Origin: Flectonema sp. DT1601
Lineage: Eukaryota; Euglenozoa; Diplonemea; Diplonemida; Diplonemidae
DNA: 64,000 nucleotides
Direction of reading: 5' to 3'
Assembly (NCBI GenBank): GCA_964019425.1
Contig: OZ025798.1
Location: forward strand, 682,001-746,000
Under the pieces are notes generated by a model. The model was not told the origin of the DNA. It worked only from the letters and a program-made list of their open reading frames with translations, and did no database searches. Positions within the stretch are counted from its first letter, which is position 1. Each line of letters begins with the position of its first letter. Both the position numbers and the translations under genes were made by a program. This document shows, in pieces, positions 54,820 to 64,000 of the stretch.

Positions 54820-55356
54820 ATGTTTACATTGTTATCGGCTTTCACTGACTTCATCACAGTAGATACTGACGAAGTAGAGACGAAGTATGAATTTGACTTC
54901 GATGAGAATTTTATGAAATGTGTTGATGAGGTTGTAAGTATACCAAATCTATTCTTGAAAGGTAAGAAAGATGTATTTGTATGGACCGATGAAAGGCTTT
55001 CACATGCAGTTGCTATTTTACAGAAATCACAACCATTGGAAAAACTTCGATACAAACTCTGTCCAGGTAAAATAACAGAAGAACATTTCTGGTTTACATA
55101 CTTTGCCTTATTGGATGAAGCGTTACCGGAAGAATTACGTCTGGACACATCTGCGATCCAATTTAATAATTTCATAGATTCCGACGACGATGAATCTGTA
55201 TCCTCAAATACCGTTGAAAGTACAATAATGTCGTCTGCGCCATCAAGTCAAGGATTAGATTGGATGGTTGACAACCCGCATTGGTCATGTAGCACTTGTT
55301 TATATCACAATAACTCTCTTTCATCAGAATGTGAGATGTGCTCGGCCAGTCAATAG
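54820..55356 (+). CDS. BSD-like and RanBP2-type zinc-finger protein
   Basis: 178 residues from an ATG after an A-rich leader (AAAAAAAAGATG). Residues about 55-103 resemble a BSD domain, with the typical order LRYKLCPGKITEEHFWFTYF (75-94); BSD domains occur in TFIIH p62 and in synapse-associated proteins. An acidic/serine linker follows (120-145), then a C-terminal RanBP2-type zinc finger: W155, C157, C160, N164, C171, C174. Such fingers bind ubiquitin or single-stranded RNA. The exact family is not recognised; the BSD call is by pattern and less certain than the zinc finger. Confidence 0.65.
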   Translation: MFTLLSAFTDFITVDTDEVETKYEFDFDENFMKCVDEVVSIPNLFLKGKKDVFVWTDERLSHAVAILQKSQPLEKLRYKLCPGKITEEHFWFTYFALLDEALPEELRLDTSAIQFNNFIDSDDDESVSSNTVESTIMSSAPSSQGLDWMVDNPHWSCSTCLYHNNSLSSECEMCSASQ

Positions 55357-55644
55357 GTTGCCAAGTAGCCATTTCTCTGTCTCTTTTTCTCACTCTTTTT
55401 TTTTTTTTTTTTTTTTGTCTCTTGAAGGAGGTCTTTTTTGTTTTATTTCAAAATTGTTGTCACAAACCGTTTTCTTAGTAATTCTCAAAACAAAACAAAA
55501 CAAAATATACAACAAACAAAAAAACATAACTAAGCATGGTTTTATATCCGTTAATCTGATGTATTTCTCCCACTTATAAATATCGCGACATCGTGTTGCC
55601 TTATTTGCATGTATGACTCATGATTATGTCAACTATTCTCAGAA

Positions 55645-55680
<36 letters not shown>

Positions 55681-56869
55681 GTTAACAGGCCATCGATTGG
55701 AAGGCGGCGATCCTTCAATGTTCTTGCCGTTTCCAATTATTACATAAGCGACCCTGAGCTGCTTGATTTTCTTTTTCTTTTTTTGCACCGACGAAGTCGG
55801 AGAAGAAACTATTCAGCTTAAGAGCCGTTTTATTTATTATCTGCGATCAACAAAATACATTGATAAGGCTTATCTGAATAATGTTCTTTTGAAACTTCGA
55901 AATTTAGCTAATCTCTACTCGTTAGGTAATTATCAATTGGTTACTGGATACCAATGAATGTCTGATAACGAAATCGATTGATTCCTGATTTGAGTTTTTT
56001 TTTTAATTTTAATTTTAATTTTTTTTTTTTTTTAGTCTCTTGGTCTTGTGGCCATTTTTTATGATGTGCTGACGTCGCTCTTCTTCGCTGGAAAATTCAT
56101 TGAGGTTTTCCCTTTCCCTTTCCCTTTTCCCTTTTTTTTTTTTTTTTTTTTGTTGTTGTGGAAAAAAGATAAAAAAAAATAAAGAGGAACGATAACTCCA
56201 ATATGTTCACATCTTTCATCTTATTGCTGCTATCAAGGTTCACACACTTAATTGAATGCCCAATAAGGAAGTTGTTTTTGTTCGATCAGTCAATCAACGA
56301 TCCTGTCTTGTCACTTAACAAGGATACTAAATAATCAATCTACTTTTTTTTCCCCCCCGTCTCCTCCCCTTTTCATTTTTTTTTTAAAAATTATTTTTAT
56401 CTTGACCTCCGAAAGAGAATCTTAAAAAAAGAAAAGAAAAAAAGAATTTTTTCAAGCAGTTATTTAGTTTATTTATTTAAAGGAAAAATTGTTTTGGGGT
56501 TTTTTTTTTTTTTTTTTTTTTTTTTATTGTTTTCCTTGTACGAGATAATATTGTCTCGTGTAAGAGGTATTGAAAAAAAAAGAAAAAGAGAAATAAAGAA
56601 ATCTCACTAACGATTTTAGTCCAATTCCGCAAGAAGAAAAAAAGATGGTTTACATTGAACAGCCAAAAAAGTTTCGAAATAACTACGAATCAAAGCGTTT
56701 CGATGTTTACCCAATTTTTTCTGAAGTTTTATCAATTTTTTTTTTTAACCTTAAAAAGGTTGTAGAAATGCGTAGAAACGCACATCTCCTACCAGTGTGT
56801 TCGCTTTCACATTGTCAGGCGTGTGTTTGTTTACAATTTTACTGTATTCTGTTGTCTCATTAATATTTT

Positions 56870-57120
56870 TTATTAGAGATATTATTTATTGTAATAACAG
56901 TGACAGTTATACACAAAAAACCTTTCCTTGGAGTATTATGTTCGCTGTGTTATTATTTTTTTTTTTTTTTGCATATTTGAAAAAAAAAAAATCAACCCAC
57001 ACTTCCCCTTATAACTTCATTAATTAAAGAAAACAAAGAGGATCCTGAGAGTCCCCAAGAGGGTACTTTTCTCCTATCTCTGGCACAAGGACTGCGCGCC
57101 TCCGTTGCTTGATCAACCTT
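56870..57120 (+). repeat. Diverged duplication, left copy
   Basis: Shares with 57315-57550 the order TTAGAGATAT, CAGTTATAC, AAACC(C)TTTCCT, GGAGTAT, a poly-T/GCATATTT piece, CACACTTCCCCTTATAAC, ATTAATTAAAGAAAAC, GGACTGCG(C/T)GCC and CGTTGCTTGATC. The period is about 440 bp. Substitutions and indels show it is old. Confidence 0.7.
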
Positions 57121-57153
57121 ATTCAAATCATCGACAGCGCGTCATTGAAGCCA

Positions 57154-57188
<35 letters not shown>

Positions 57189-57314
57189 TGTGCTTACAAA
57201 GCGTAACTAACCTATTCCTTTGTACTGGTTGCGCGCAAACAAAACAAAAATGTGAGTAAAAAAAGGTGAAGTTTACTGATCCTTTTGATTTATTTTTATT
57301 TAAGAAAAAAATAG

Positions 57315-57550
57315 TTTTTTGTTAGAGATATTTTTTTTTTATTGCAAATCGCAGAGACAGCTATACTGGCTCTTTTTTCACAAAAACCCTTTCCTGGAGT
57401 ATAACGTTGGCTGTGTCTTTTTTTTTTTTTTTTGCATATTTAAAAAAAATCATCCCACACTTCCCCTTATAACTTTATTAATTAAAGAAAACGAGGAATG
57501 CTTGTAGCTAGCATGAGGACTGCGTGCCTTCGTTGCTTGATCGGCATTCT
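57315..57550 (+). repeat. Diverged duplication, right copy
   Basis: Right copy of the repeat described at 56870-57120; the conserved blocks keep their order. Confidence 0.7.
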
Positions 57551-59176
57551 GTTTTCCTCTTTTGTTGTGTTTTACATTCTGTCTGTCCAGTATCAGATTT
57601 TATATATTAAGAATCTCGAGGAGCTATTCGATTCTCTTCGGGTGTTCTTCAACTGATGGTTCTCGACAGCATGTGGGACTCGATGACTATCTGGATTGGT
57701 TATTTATATTACAATTGTTGTGTTATTGCGCTACTCCATCAGCTTCAGGTCCTCAATTAGTTAATGCAATTGAGACCATCAGCGATTAGAAATTATTTAT
57801 TTCATTTTCATTTTTTTTTTTTTTTTTTATACCGATCGAAGGGATTAATATGTTGCGTTGGTTTGAATACTGTCGCTTTCATCGATCCTTTTTCCTTCTC
57901 TTTTATTTTATTTATACATTACTTTTATTTCATTAACTAACTAGAAATAGTATTTTTCTGTAAGACGATGCAAGAAGAGAAGTATCAGAATGTTGATTTC
58001 CTTCTTATGTTTTCTCGTCTTTCGGAGGCATTTCAAAGTTGTAATAATGGCTAAGAAGTTCTGTTGTCAATGCTACGAATTGTTTCCTATTTGACATTTT
58101 TTGACGTCTAGAGTGCAGTGGCGGTGACGTTTGTGTGAGTTGCAACCTGTTTTCTTATGATGTTTTCTTTAATGAAATTTGGTTACCAACTTCTTCACTT
58201 GTTTCCCCCACCTTTTCTTTTTTTTTTTAATTGCGATAATTTATCCTATTCTTTCAAATGAAAGAGGAAGTTCCCATCAGTGTTGTCACTTCTTGTGGTC
58301 ACACAGAGTAGACCTCCCCCTTAAATAAATCATTGCAACCGCAGACTGCTCACTTCATGTGGGGTTATTTTTGTTTGGTGAATGCTGTTTCTTTCTTTCT
58401 TTCCTGGTCAGTTCGAAGTCTTGTGCGAAAATTAACACATTTCTTAAAATAGTTACCTTCCTTGATCTGGAGGGAGGTTATGTGAGAAGTTGTGACGATC
58501 AAGAAAAGAAAAAAAAAAAAAAAAAAAAGAAACGAAAAAAAAAAAAAATCAACATTCTCCCAACACCAACAACACCAACAACCGTAGCAGACGGACGTGT
58601 CTTGTTTTGATTTTTATTACATCGCGTTCGGAGATATAAAAAAAAAACACTAATCGTGTTAATCTAATACCACTCTAGTGACTTGTTGCGGTATTTCTTA
58701 TGAAAACTGAATACGGTTAGTAGTGCGGAAACTTGTAAAATACTTTGTGCGTTTCAAGAATCTCCCTCTTGTGATACTTTCAATTCGTCTCTTTCCATGT
58801 CTGCAATTGGACTTATGATTCACATCGATGGTGTCGTGTTGGTGTCGTTTCTTTGATCCATTTGCTTACAGTCTGTTATGTTCGAATTCATTACGAATGT
58901 TTTTTTTTAAAAAAAGAAAAACAAAAAAAAGAAAAGGAAACTGAAAAACGCCACCTCATCAGGATGCTCTTAGATAGATGTGTGACCCACAGTTACAGTT
59001 TTTCTACATCTCTGTTATGCATATTTCGCTATAAAAAATAACTACAATCTCATCTCGTCGTAGTTAAACACGAAACTTATTAATGGTAAAAAGTAGTATG
59101 TTGGCTGTTATACCTCCCTTCTTCTACCACATTGATTACACAGATAAAACTTAATCTTTTTTTAAAAAAAAATAAA

Positions 59177-59662
59177 ATGCTCAGACTGCAAACCGAACTA
59201 GGCCGTATTGACATTCGACTCCGAACTGATAAAGCTCCAAAAACATGCGAATTAATTAAGAAGCTAACAAAGGATAAAATGTATGATGGATGTGGTTTTT
59301 ACAGAGCAGAAAAAGGATTTTGTGTGCAGGCAGGTCTACGGACAATAGATGGAAAGACAAAAGACAACCCACATGGAAAAGTCCCGTTAGAATATGACAT
59401 ACCAAACAGAAGAGGAACCGTTGCAATGGCGAGATGGGATGACCCTTCTTCAGGTAACGGTGAATGGTTCATTAATTTAGGAAATAACACAAACCTAGAT
59501 AGAACTAGCAATGAAGGTTGGGGACTCGGATTTTGCGTCTGGGGAGAAGTTGTAGAAGGTCTTGATGTCGCTGATAAGATTTCAGTACTTCCTACCCACA
59601 GCAGTGGAGGAATGTCGATGTTAAATAATACCCTCGCCTTCACACCCTCTGTAGTAGAATAG
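59177..59662 (+). CDS. Cyclophilin-type peptidyl-prolyl cis-trans isomerase
   Basis: 161 residues from the ATG in AATAAAATGCTC; the 15 codons upstream are T/A-rich and lack an ATG. It is a compact single-domain cyclophilin of the divergent, bacterial-like type: TELGRIDIRL start, GCGFYRAEKGFCVQAG (38-53; the usual FHR is FYR, with R43 kept), NRRGTVAMAR (77-86), GEWFINLGNN (95-104; the usual QFFI is EWFI), and VWGEVVEGLDV (121-131; usual FG.V..G.DV). There is no targeting sequence or transmembrane segment. It acts in protein folding by proline isomerisation; substrates unknown. The eS26 ATG follows 102 bp downstream. Confidence 0.85.
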   Translation: MLRLQTELGRIDIRLRTDKAPKTCELIKKLTKDKMYDGCGFYRAEKGFCVQAGLRTIDGKTKDNPHGKVPLEYDIPNRRGTVAMARWDDPSSGNGEWFINLGNNTNLDRTSNEGWGLGFCVWGEVVEGLDVADKISVLPTHSSGGMSMLNNTLAFTPSVVE

Positions 59663-59764
59663 AGTTATTTTATGTTCATCGTCGTGTATGAAGATAAAGT
59701 TATCTTTCTCCTTTTTAAGTTATTTTTTTAAACATTTTTTTCCAGATATTTTGTATCTACAGAA

Positions 59765-60158
59765 ATGACGATCAAACGCCGAAACCACGGACGTAACAAG
59801 AAGGGTCGTGGACACTGTGCGTCTATCAGATGTAGCAACTGCGCGAAGATGTGCCCAAAGGACAAGGCATGCAAGAGATTCGTAGTTAGAAACATGGTTG
59901 AGCAGGTATGTTGTTATTTTATGATTCCAATGTGATCATTTTTTTTTTTTTTTTTAAGCAAGCAATTAAATCTAACAACAGGCCGCCGTTAGAGACATGA
60001 CCGAGGCCAGCGCTATCTCCGGATACCAGCTACCAAAGTTGTACCTTAAGATTCACTACTGTGTTGCCTGCGCTATCCACAGCAGACAGGTTCGTGTCAG
60101 ATCGGTCGTCAACCGTAAGATCAGAACCCCACCAAGAAGATTCGCTCCAAGACGTTAA
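59765..60158 (+). CDS. RPS26: 40S ribosomal protein eS26, two exons
   Basis: Exon 1 is 59765-59905 (47 codons) and exon 2 is 59982-60158 (58 codons plus TAA), giving 105 residues. The protein starts [17 protein letters not shown] and has the zinc-binding cysteines C23, C26, C74 and C77 and the conserved [17 protein letters not shown] and RTPPRRF segments. eS26 sits at the mRNA exit channel of the small subunit. The 76-bp intron begins GTATGT and ends AACAACAG; splicing falls exactly between codons and restores the family sequence (VEQ/AAVRD). It is missed by single-frame reading because each exon is short. Confidence 0.95.
59906..59981 (+). other. Intron of eS26
   Basis: 76 bp, GT-AG. The T tract (about 59938-59955) lies upstream of a CTAAC branch-site-like motif (59972-59976), which is only a few bases from the acceptor. 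This gives a reference for splice signals in this genome. Confidence 0.85.
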
Positions 60159-60214
60159 GTTGTGTCTATTCTAGGGTATTCGCGCTGAGGGAAAAAAAAA
60201 AAAATAAAAATTGA

Positions 60215-60247
<33 letters not shown>

Positions 60248-60454
60248 AGCAGCAAATTAAAATTTTCTTAAGGGACAACCTTATTAATGAACGTCTTTGA
60301 TTTGCAGTGGAACAAATAAACAGGCAAAACAACAACAACACTAATCATAATAATATTTTTTCATAACAGGCATTGATAATTAATTTCTTGTTACCTAAAC
60401 AACAGAGTAAAAGTGATTATTATTTATTATTAATTCTTAATAAAGTACCAAAAA
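60159..60454. other. Short intergenic region
   Basis: 296 bp with two long A tracts (60189-60204 and 60217-60245), then AT-rich sequence and no gene. It holds the eS26 3' end and the upstream region of the protease gene. Confidence 0.5.
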
Positions 60455-62350
60455 ATGATGAACAATAACTCGAAGGGAGTCATTCGGAGATGTCGTCGAT
60501 TTTACAGCGATGGGTACCAACCACACCAAGGACAGGGGTATCAGAATAGTCAAAATAATTATCATCATCCTCAACAAGGTTATCCTCCTCAGTATCAACA
60601 GCAATACCATCAACAGCAGTACCAACAGCATCAACAACATCAGCAACAACAACCACAACAACAACCGACTCAAAAGGGTTCTTGGGGTAACCCAATGGTC
60701 GTTCAGGTTAGTAGTAGAAGTGAGGGTTTATATGAAGCACTGAAGTTGGTCGTGTTTTTTTATTTATTATTTCAATTTGGAATTGTGAGAATTCAAATTG
60801 GAGTCGATGACGAAGATGAAAAAGAAGAAGGAAAAGAAAAGGAAGGAAAAAGTGGGGGAGGAGGATCAACAGGAGGTGACGAGAGTTCAAAAAAAGATTC
60901 CAAAACTGGCAGCAGCTCAACCAACAGCAAGTCATCGTTTCCGATGTCTTTATTTTCGTCATCAAACAAAGATCAGTTCACACCTGTTGATTTGAATGCC
61001 ACCAACCATTCTGTTCGTTGGGAAGATGTTTTGGGATGTGATGAAGCCAAACAGGAGCTTCAAGAAGTTGTTGAGTTTCTTAAGAATCCAGAAAAATTTC
61101 AAGAATTGGGAGGAAACCTCCCCAAAGGATATCTTTTGGTGGGACCACCAGGAACTGGAAAAACGATGCTCGCAAAGGCGATAGCGAAAGAAGCTGATGT
61201 TCCATTTTATTACGCATCTGGATCACAGTTTGAAGAAGTCTTTATGGGAGTCGGAAGTAAGAGAGTGAGAGCTTTATTTGAAGCAGCTAGATCTCATAAG
61301 TCACCAGTTCTAATATTCATTGACGAGATTGATGCTGTTGGAAGTAAACGTTCAAAGTACGACGCCTCTCATGACAGGGCGACTATTAATCAACTTCTCT
61401 CTGAAATGGATGGATTTCAGTCATCTGAACAAGTAATCGTAATTGCTGCAACCAACTCACCGAAATCACTTGACAAGGCTCTCACAAGAGCTGGTAGAAT
61501 AGATCGTCAGGTAACAGTTGATCCTCCAGATCTTAAAGGTCGTAAACAGATTTTATCACATTACCTATCTTCAACTGTTCATTCAAAGTCTCTCTCTATT
61601 GATACAGTCGCTAAGGGGACGGGAGGTATGACTGGAGCTGATTTATCAAATCTAATTAATGTGGCAACCATCCATGCAGCTAAAGCAGGACTTGAAGAAG
61701 TTGATTTAGATTCCTTAGAATACGCTAAAGACAGAGTGAGTATGGGATTAGAACATAAAAGTCGTAAGATACCAGAATATGAAAGAAAGAATACAGCTTA
61801 TCATGAGGCTGGTCACGCCCTAGTTGCGATGTTTACGAAAGCAGCTCATCCACTTCACAAGGCGACTATCATCCCAAGAGGACAGGCGTTGGGATTAACG
61901 GTTCAGCTTCCTTCTGATGACACTAACAGTATGTCTCTAACTGAGATGAAAGGAAGATTACGTATCTTAATGGGAGGTAGAATTGCTGAACAAACTGTAT
62001 TCGGAAATGAAAATGTCACATCTGGTGCGGCAAACGATCTCGAGCAGGCAACCAGACTAGCCAATGCAATGGTCAGGAAATTTGGTCTTTCGTCAGGAAT
62101 GGGTCTTGTGGATTACTCTTTTAGTGATGACCCAGAGGGTATTTATCTCTCTGAACGTACTAGAGCTCTCATCGAAAATGAAGTTCGTACTCTCCTCGAC
62201 ACTGCCTATACAGAGGCTACGGATGTAATCGTTTCAAAGAGACCGATCCTTAATGAAATCGCTGAAGGTCTTCTTCAGTCCGATACTTTAACTGGCAAAC
62301 AGATGAGAGAAATGGCTGGTGTCCCTGAGCCAGTTGATTCCAATAAATAG
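60455..62350 (+). CDS. YME1: Mitochondrial i-AAA protease (YME1/FtsH family)
   Basis: 631 residues. The N-terminus is basic (VIRRCRRFYS, 9-18) and fits a mitochondrial presequence; a glutamine/histidine/tyrosine-rich stretch (21-75) follows. There is one membrane segment (about 96-115), then an acidic and glycine/serine-rich linker. AAA+ domain: Walker A GPPGTGKT (230-237), the pore-loop segment QFEEVFMGVGSKRVRALF (258-275), Walker B LIFIDEID (286-293), second region of homology with R347/R351. Protease: HEAGH (450-454), with D528 in AANDLEQAT as likely third zinc ligand. A single membrane segment and the FMGVG pore segment favour i-AAA over m-AAA. It degrades inner-membrane and intermembrane-space proteins. 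Two adjacent ATGs (60455 and 60458) both fit. Confidence 0.92.
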   Translation: MMNNNSKGVIRRCRRFYSDGYQPHQGQGYQNSQNNYHHPQQGYPPQYQQQYHQQQYQQHQQHQQQQPQQQPTQKGSWGNPMVVQVSSRSEGLYEALKLVVFFYLLFQFGIVRIQIGVDDEDEKEEGKEKEGKSGGGGSTGGDESSKKDSKTGSSSTNSKSSFPMSLFSSSNKDQFTPVDLNATNHSVRWEDVLGCDEAKQELQEVVEFLKNPEKFQELGGNLPKGYLLVGPPGTGKTMLAKAIAKEADVPFYYASGSQFEEVFMGVGSKRVRALFEAARSHKSPVLIFIDEIDAVGSKRSKYDASHDRATINQLLSEMDGFQSSEQVIVIAATNSPKSLDKALTRAGRIDRQVTVDPPDLKGRKQILSHYLSSTVHSKSLSIDTVAKGTGGMTGADLSNLINVATIHAAKAGLEEVDLDSLEYAKDRVSMGLEHKSRKIPEYERKNTAYHEAGHALVAMFTKAAHPLHKATIIPRGQALGLTVQLPSDDTNSMSLTEMKGRLRILMGGRIAEQTVFGNENVTSGAANDLEQATRLANAMVRKFGLSSGMGLVDYSFSDDPEGIYLSERTRALIENEVRTLLDTAYTEATDVIVSKRPILNEIAEGLLQSDTLTGKQMREMAGVPEPVDSNK

Positions 62351-62712
62351 AATATTTTTCTTTTTCTGTGATTTTTTTTTTTTTGATTTTATTCATTTTT
62401 ATTTACTTTATGTTAATGGAGGTTGAGGGGGATATCCTTTATGCCTATCCTGATATCAAAAGACGTTATTTGAATGTAAGGCAATTCGTAGAATTGTGAA
62501 GAGTTAACCAATAAAAACAATAATAAGATTCGTACCATAACGACGTCTCAGAAAACATGAACTTCGTTCAACCACCGTATTAGTCAAATGATACCCGATA
62601 TCACATTTGATGATGTGTTTTAATGAACAACAGCAACAGTGAGGTTAATCTCAAAAAAAAACTTTTTTTTCTCTCTTTTTTTTCTACCAACTAGTTTATT
62701 AAACACAAGTGG

Positions 62713-62748
<36 letters not shown>

Positions 62749-62865
62749 AAAAAGATGCGCAAGTAGAACAAATTTCAGTTTTTTTTTTTTTTAAAAAATC
62801 CCTCTCAATCAAGTTTTTAACAATTTCTTTTTTTAAAAAAAACAGATTCCGAAAAATAAAATAAA
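62351..62865. other. Intergenic region
   Basis: 515 bp with a poly-A tract at 62713-62745, poly-T/poly-A near 62778-62842, and no gene. ACAGATTCCG just before the next start (62843) could be a splice acceptor for a 5' UTR intron, but nothing confirms it. Confidence 0.4.
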
Positions 62866-64000
62866 ATGACGAAGTTATGTATCCCTTTATGTGAATTGGA
62901 CACACCTGAGATGAGAGATAGAAAAGAAAAATTACTGAACTTCGTAGGTCTCCCTGAACATTTTGAATTATCTAACTCTGAGGAACCAATCATACCACAG
63001 GAATGGATAAGTCGGGTCAGAATACTTTGTATGGATGAGACTGACTTGTATCAATGGAATCCTTACAAAGATGGTAATAAAGTGGATTACGTATCACATT
63101 GGAATGAATTAAAAACAATCAGAATGCTTCGAAAACTACTACTAAACACGAAATACGAAGAATACCTAAACTCTTACAGTTATAACGTCTCTCCGAAGAC
63201 GATAATTGAACCGAATGAAATATTGAGTTATGAAGGTGAATTGTTGAACTTAAAAACTCTTTTAGAGTCCAATAATATGCAAATATCCCATCTGTCACCT
63301 TGTCTATTTCCAGAAACAACTGGAAGAGGATTGATTGCTACGACTGATATAAAATATCCTCAACCGATACTTAGCATTCCTCGTAAACTATTATTTAATG
63401 TTCATTCAGCTAAGGAGAGTTTTTTGTGGTCTGTTTTTGAGATGCACGGGCTAGATAATGATACCCGTCTGCTTTTATTTTTAATTTACGAAAAGTTTAG
63501 AGGGGAACGTCCATCTTCAGTCTTTTCATTTAATTGGAATTCTTTCATAAAACTACTACCAGATTCTTATGATACACTTTTCTTTTGGTCAGAGTCTGAC
63601 TTAAGAGAGCTTCAAGGTACGAAGTTGCTTTCATCTGCGATGGAACAAAAACAACATTTGAAACATATCTTTGATTCGTTGTTTCCTAAATTGATATTGC
63701 AACACCCAGATATCTTTCCTGAAGAGATATTTTCATGGAATAATTTTATGTGGGGACGAGCGGTTTTTGATTCTCGTGCTTTCGTAATAAAGATTAAGAA
63801 TGAGGAAGTTACGACTTTAGTCCCGTTCGCAGAGTTTGTGAATCACACGGGTGACTCTCTTGGGCATGTATCTTACAGGAGATATGATGAAGTGACTGAT
63901 TGTATGGTGTTGGATTCACTCTCTCATGTTGATAAGGGCCAGCAGTTATTTATGAATTACGGTCCGATGCAAAATTATGAACTTGTTCAGAACTACGGAT
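62866..64000 (+). CDS. SET-domain protein, SETD3/Rubisco LSMT-like, cut by window end
   Basis: 378 codons are visible from the ATG in AATAAAATGACG; no stop before the window ends. A family-specific N-terminal part (MTKLCIPLCELDTPEM start) precedes a split SET domain: GRGLIATTDI at about 163-172, then a long insert with WGRAVFDSRAF (about 292-302), LVPFAEFVNH (318-327) and FMNYGPMQNYEL (362-373). These correspond to the cofactor-binding GRG, SRAF, NH and NYG motifs of SETD3/RBCMT proteins. It is predicted to methylate lysine or histidine of a non-histone substrate; the substrate is unknown. Confidence 0.85.
   Translation, partial: MTKLCIPLCELDTPEMRDRKEKLLNFVGLPEHFELSNSEEPIIPQEWISRVRILCMDETDLYQWNPYKDGNKVDYVSHWNELKTIRMLRKLLLNTKYEEYLNSYSYNVSPKTIIEPNEILSYEGELLNLKTLLESNNMQISHLSPCLFPETTGRGLIATTDIKYPQPILSIPRKLLFNVHSAKESFLWSVFEMHGLDNDTRLLLFLIYEKFRGERPSSVFSFNWNSFIKLLPDSYDTLFFWSESDLRELQGTKLLSSAMEQKQHLKHIFDSLFPKLILQHPDIFPEEIFSWNNFMWGRAVFDSRAFVIKIKNEEVTTLVPFAEFVNHTGDSLGHVSYRRYDEVTDCMVLDSLSHVDKGQQLFMNYGPMQNYELVQNYG

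Larger units (their letters stand above)
55357..59176. other. Long low-complexity intergenic region
   Basis: 3.8 kb with many poly-T/poly-A tracts (55397, 55647, 56130, 56500, 57160, 58508) and a diverged tandem duplication at 56870-57550. Candidate short frames at 56645-56863 (ATG, MVYIEQPKKFRNN start), 55763-55957 and 57562-57789 have low-complexity cores or no ATG, so I do not call them as genes. It could contain a short intron-rich gene that I cannot resolve. Confidence 0.45.

Noticed and set aside
60437-60695. Minus-strand and shifted frames over the protease N-terminus
   Set aside because: Shadows of the glutamine-rich coding stretch, which gives long leucine/valine frames in reverse.

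Overview
The window is nuclear DNA of an AT-rich microbial eukaryote. The right part carries ordinary eukaryotic genes: ribosomal protein eS26 with a GT-AG intron, a mitochondrial i-AAA protease, a SETD3-like SET protein and a Ygr210-type GTPase. They use the standard code, and poly-T and poly-A runs fill the spacers. I cannot name the species.

Positions 1 to about 48,100 are a block of nested repeats. Its backbone is satellite A, with monomers of about 115-145 bp, each carrying short hairpins. Monomers that contain or lack a 25-bp hairpin segment (types A and B) often alternate, giving a dimer of about 260 bp. Between the arrays lie a block with six GGTATCTC motifs, a 213-bp satellite (B), a third family (C), and copies of a non-LTR retrotransposon with a restriction-like endonuclease (RLE). 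The most complete retrotransposon copy is at about 4,240-10,235 on the minus strand. It has one ORF with zinc fingers and reverse transcriptase, and a second with a CCHC knuckle, the RLE and a long coiled-coil tail. A unit of about 10.6 kb restarts in the same direction at 10,607. An inverted copy of nearly 5 kb (1-4,977 against 21,632-26,613) spans much of the block, and a second head-to-head inversion is centred near 16.4-17 kb. Two TIR element types have inserted: a pair of 758/769-bp elements with 6-bp target duplications, for which an empty site is present in the same window, and an 829-bp element with 9-bp duplications and internal tandem hairpins.

From about 43.6 to 48.1 kb the repeats are older and more broken, and from 48.1 kb the sequence becomes mostly single-copy. 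Seven host genes follow, all on the plus strand: a TMEM135-like membrane protein, a three-domain fusion (FSH1-type hydrolase, RWD, Ygr210-type GTPase), a BSD-like/RanBP2 zinc-finger protein, a cyclophilin, eS26, the i-AAA protease, and a SET-domain protein cut by the window end. They share no single pathway and look like a normal gene-dense arm beside a heterochromatin-like block.

Satellite A, satellite B, family C and the 829-bp element look unrelated, yet each carries short perfect or near-perfect hairpins in tandem.
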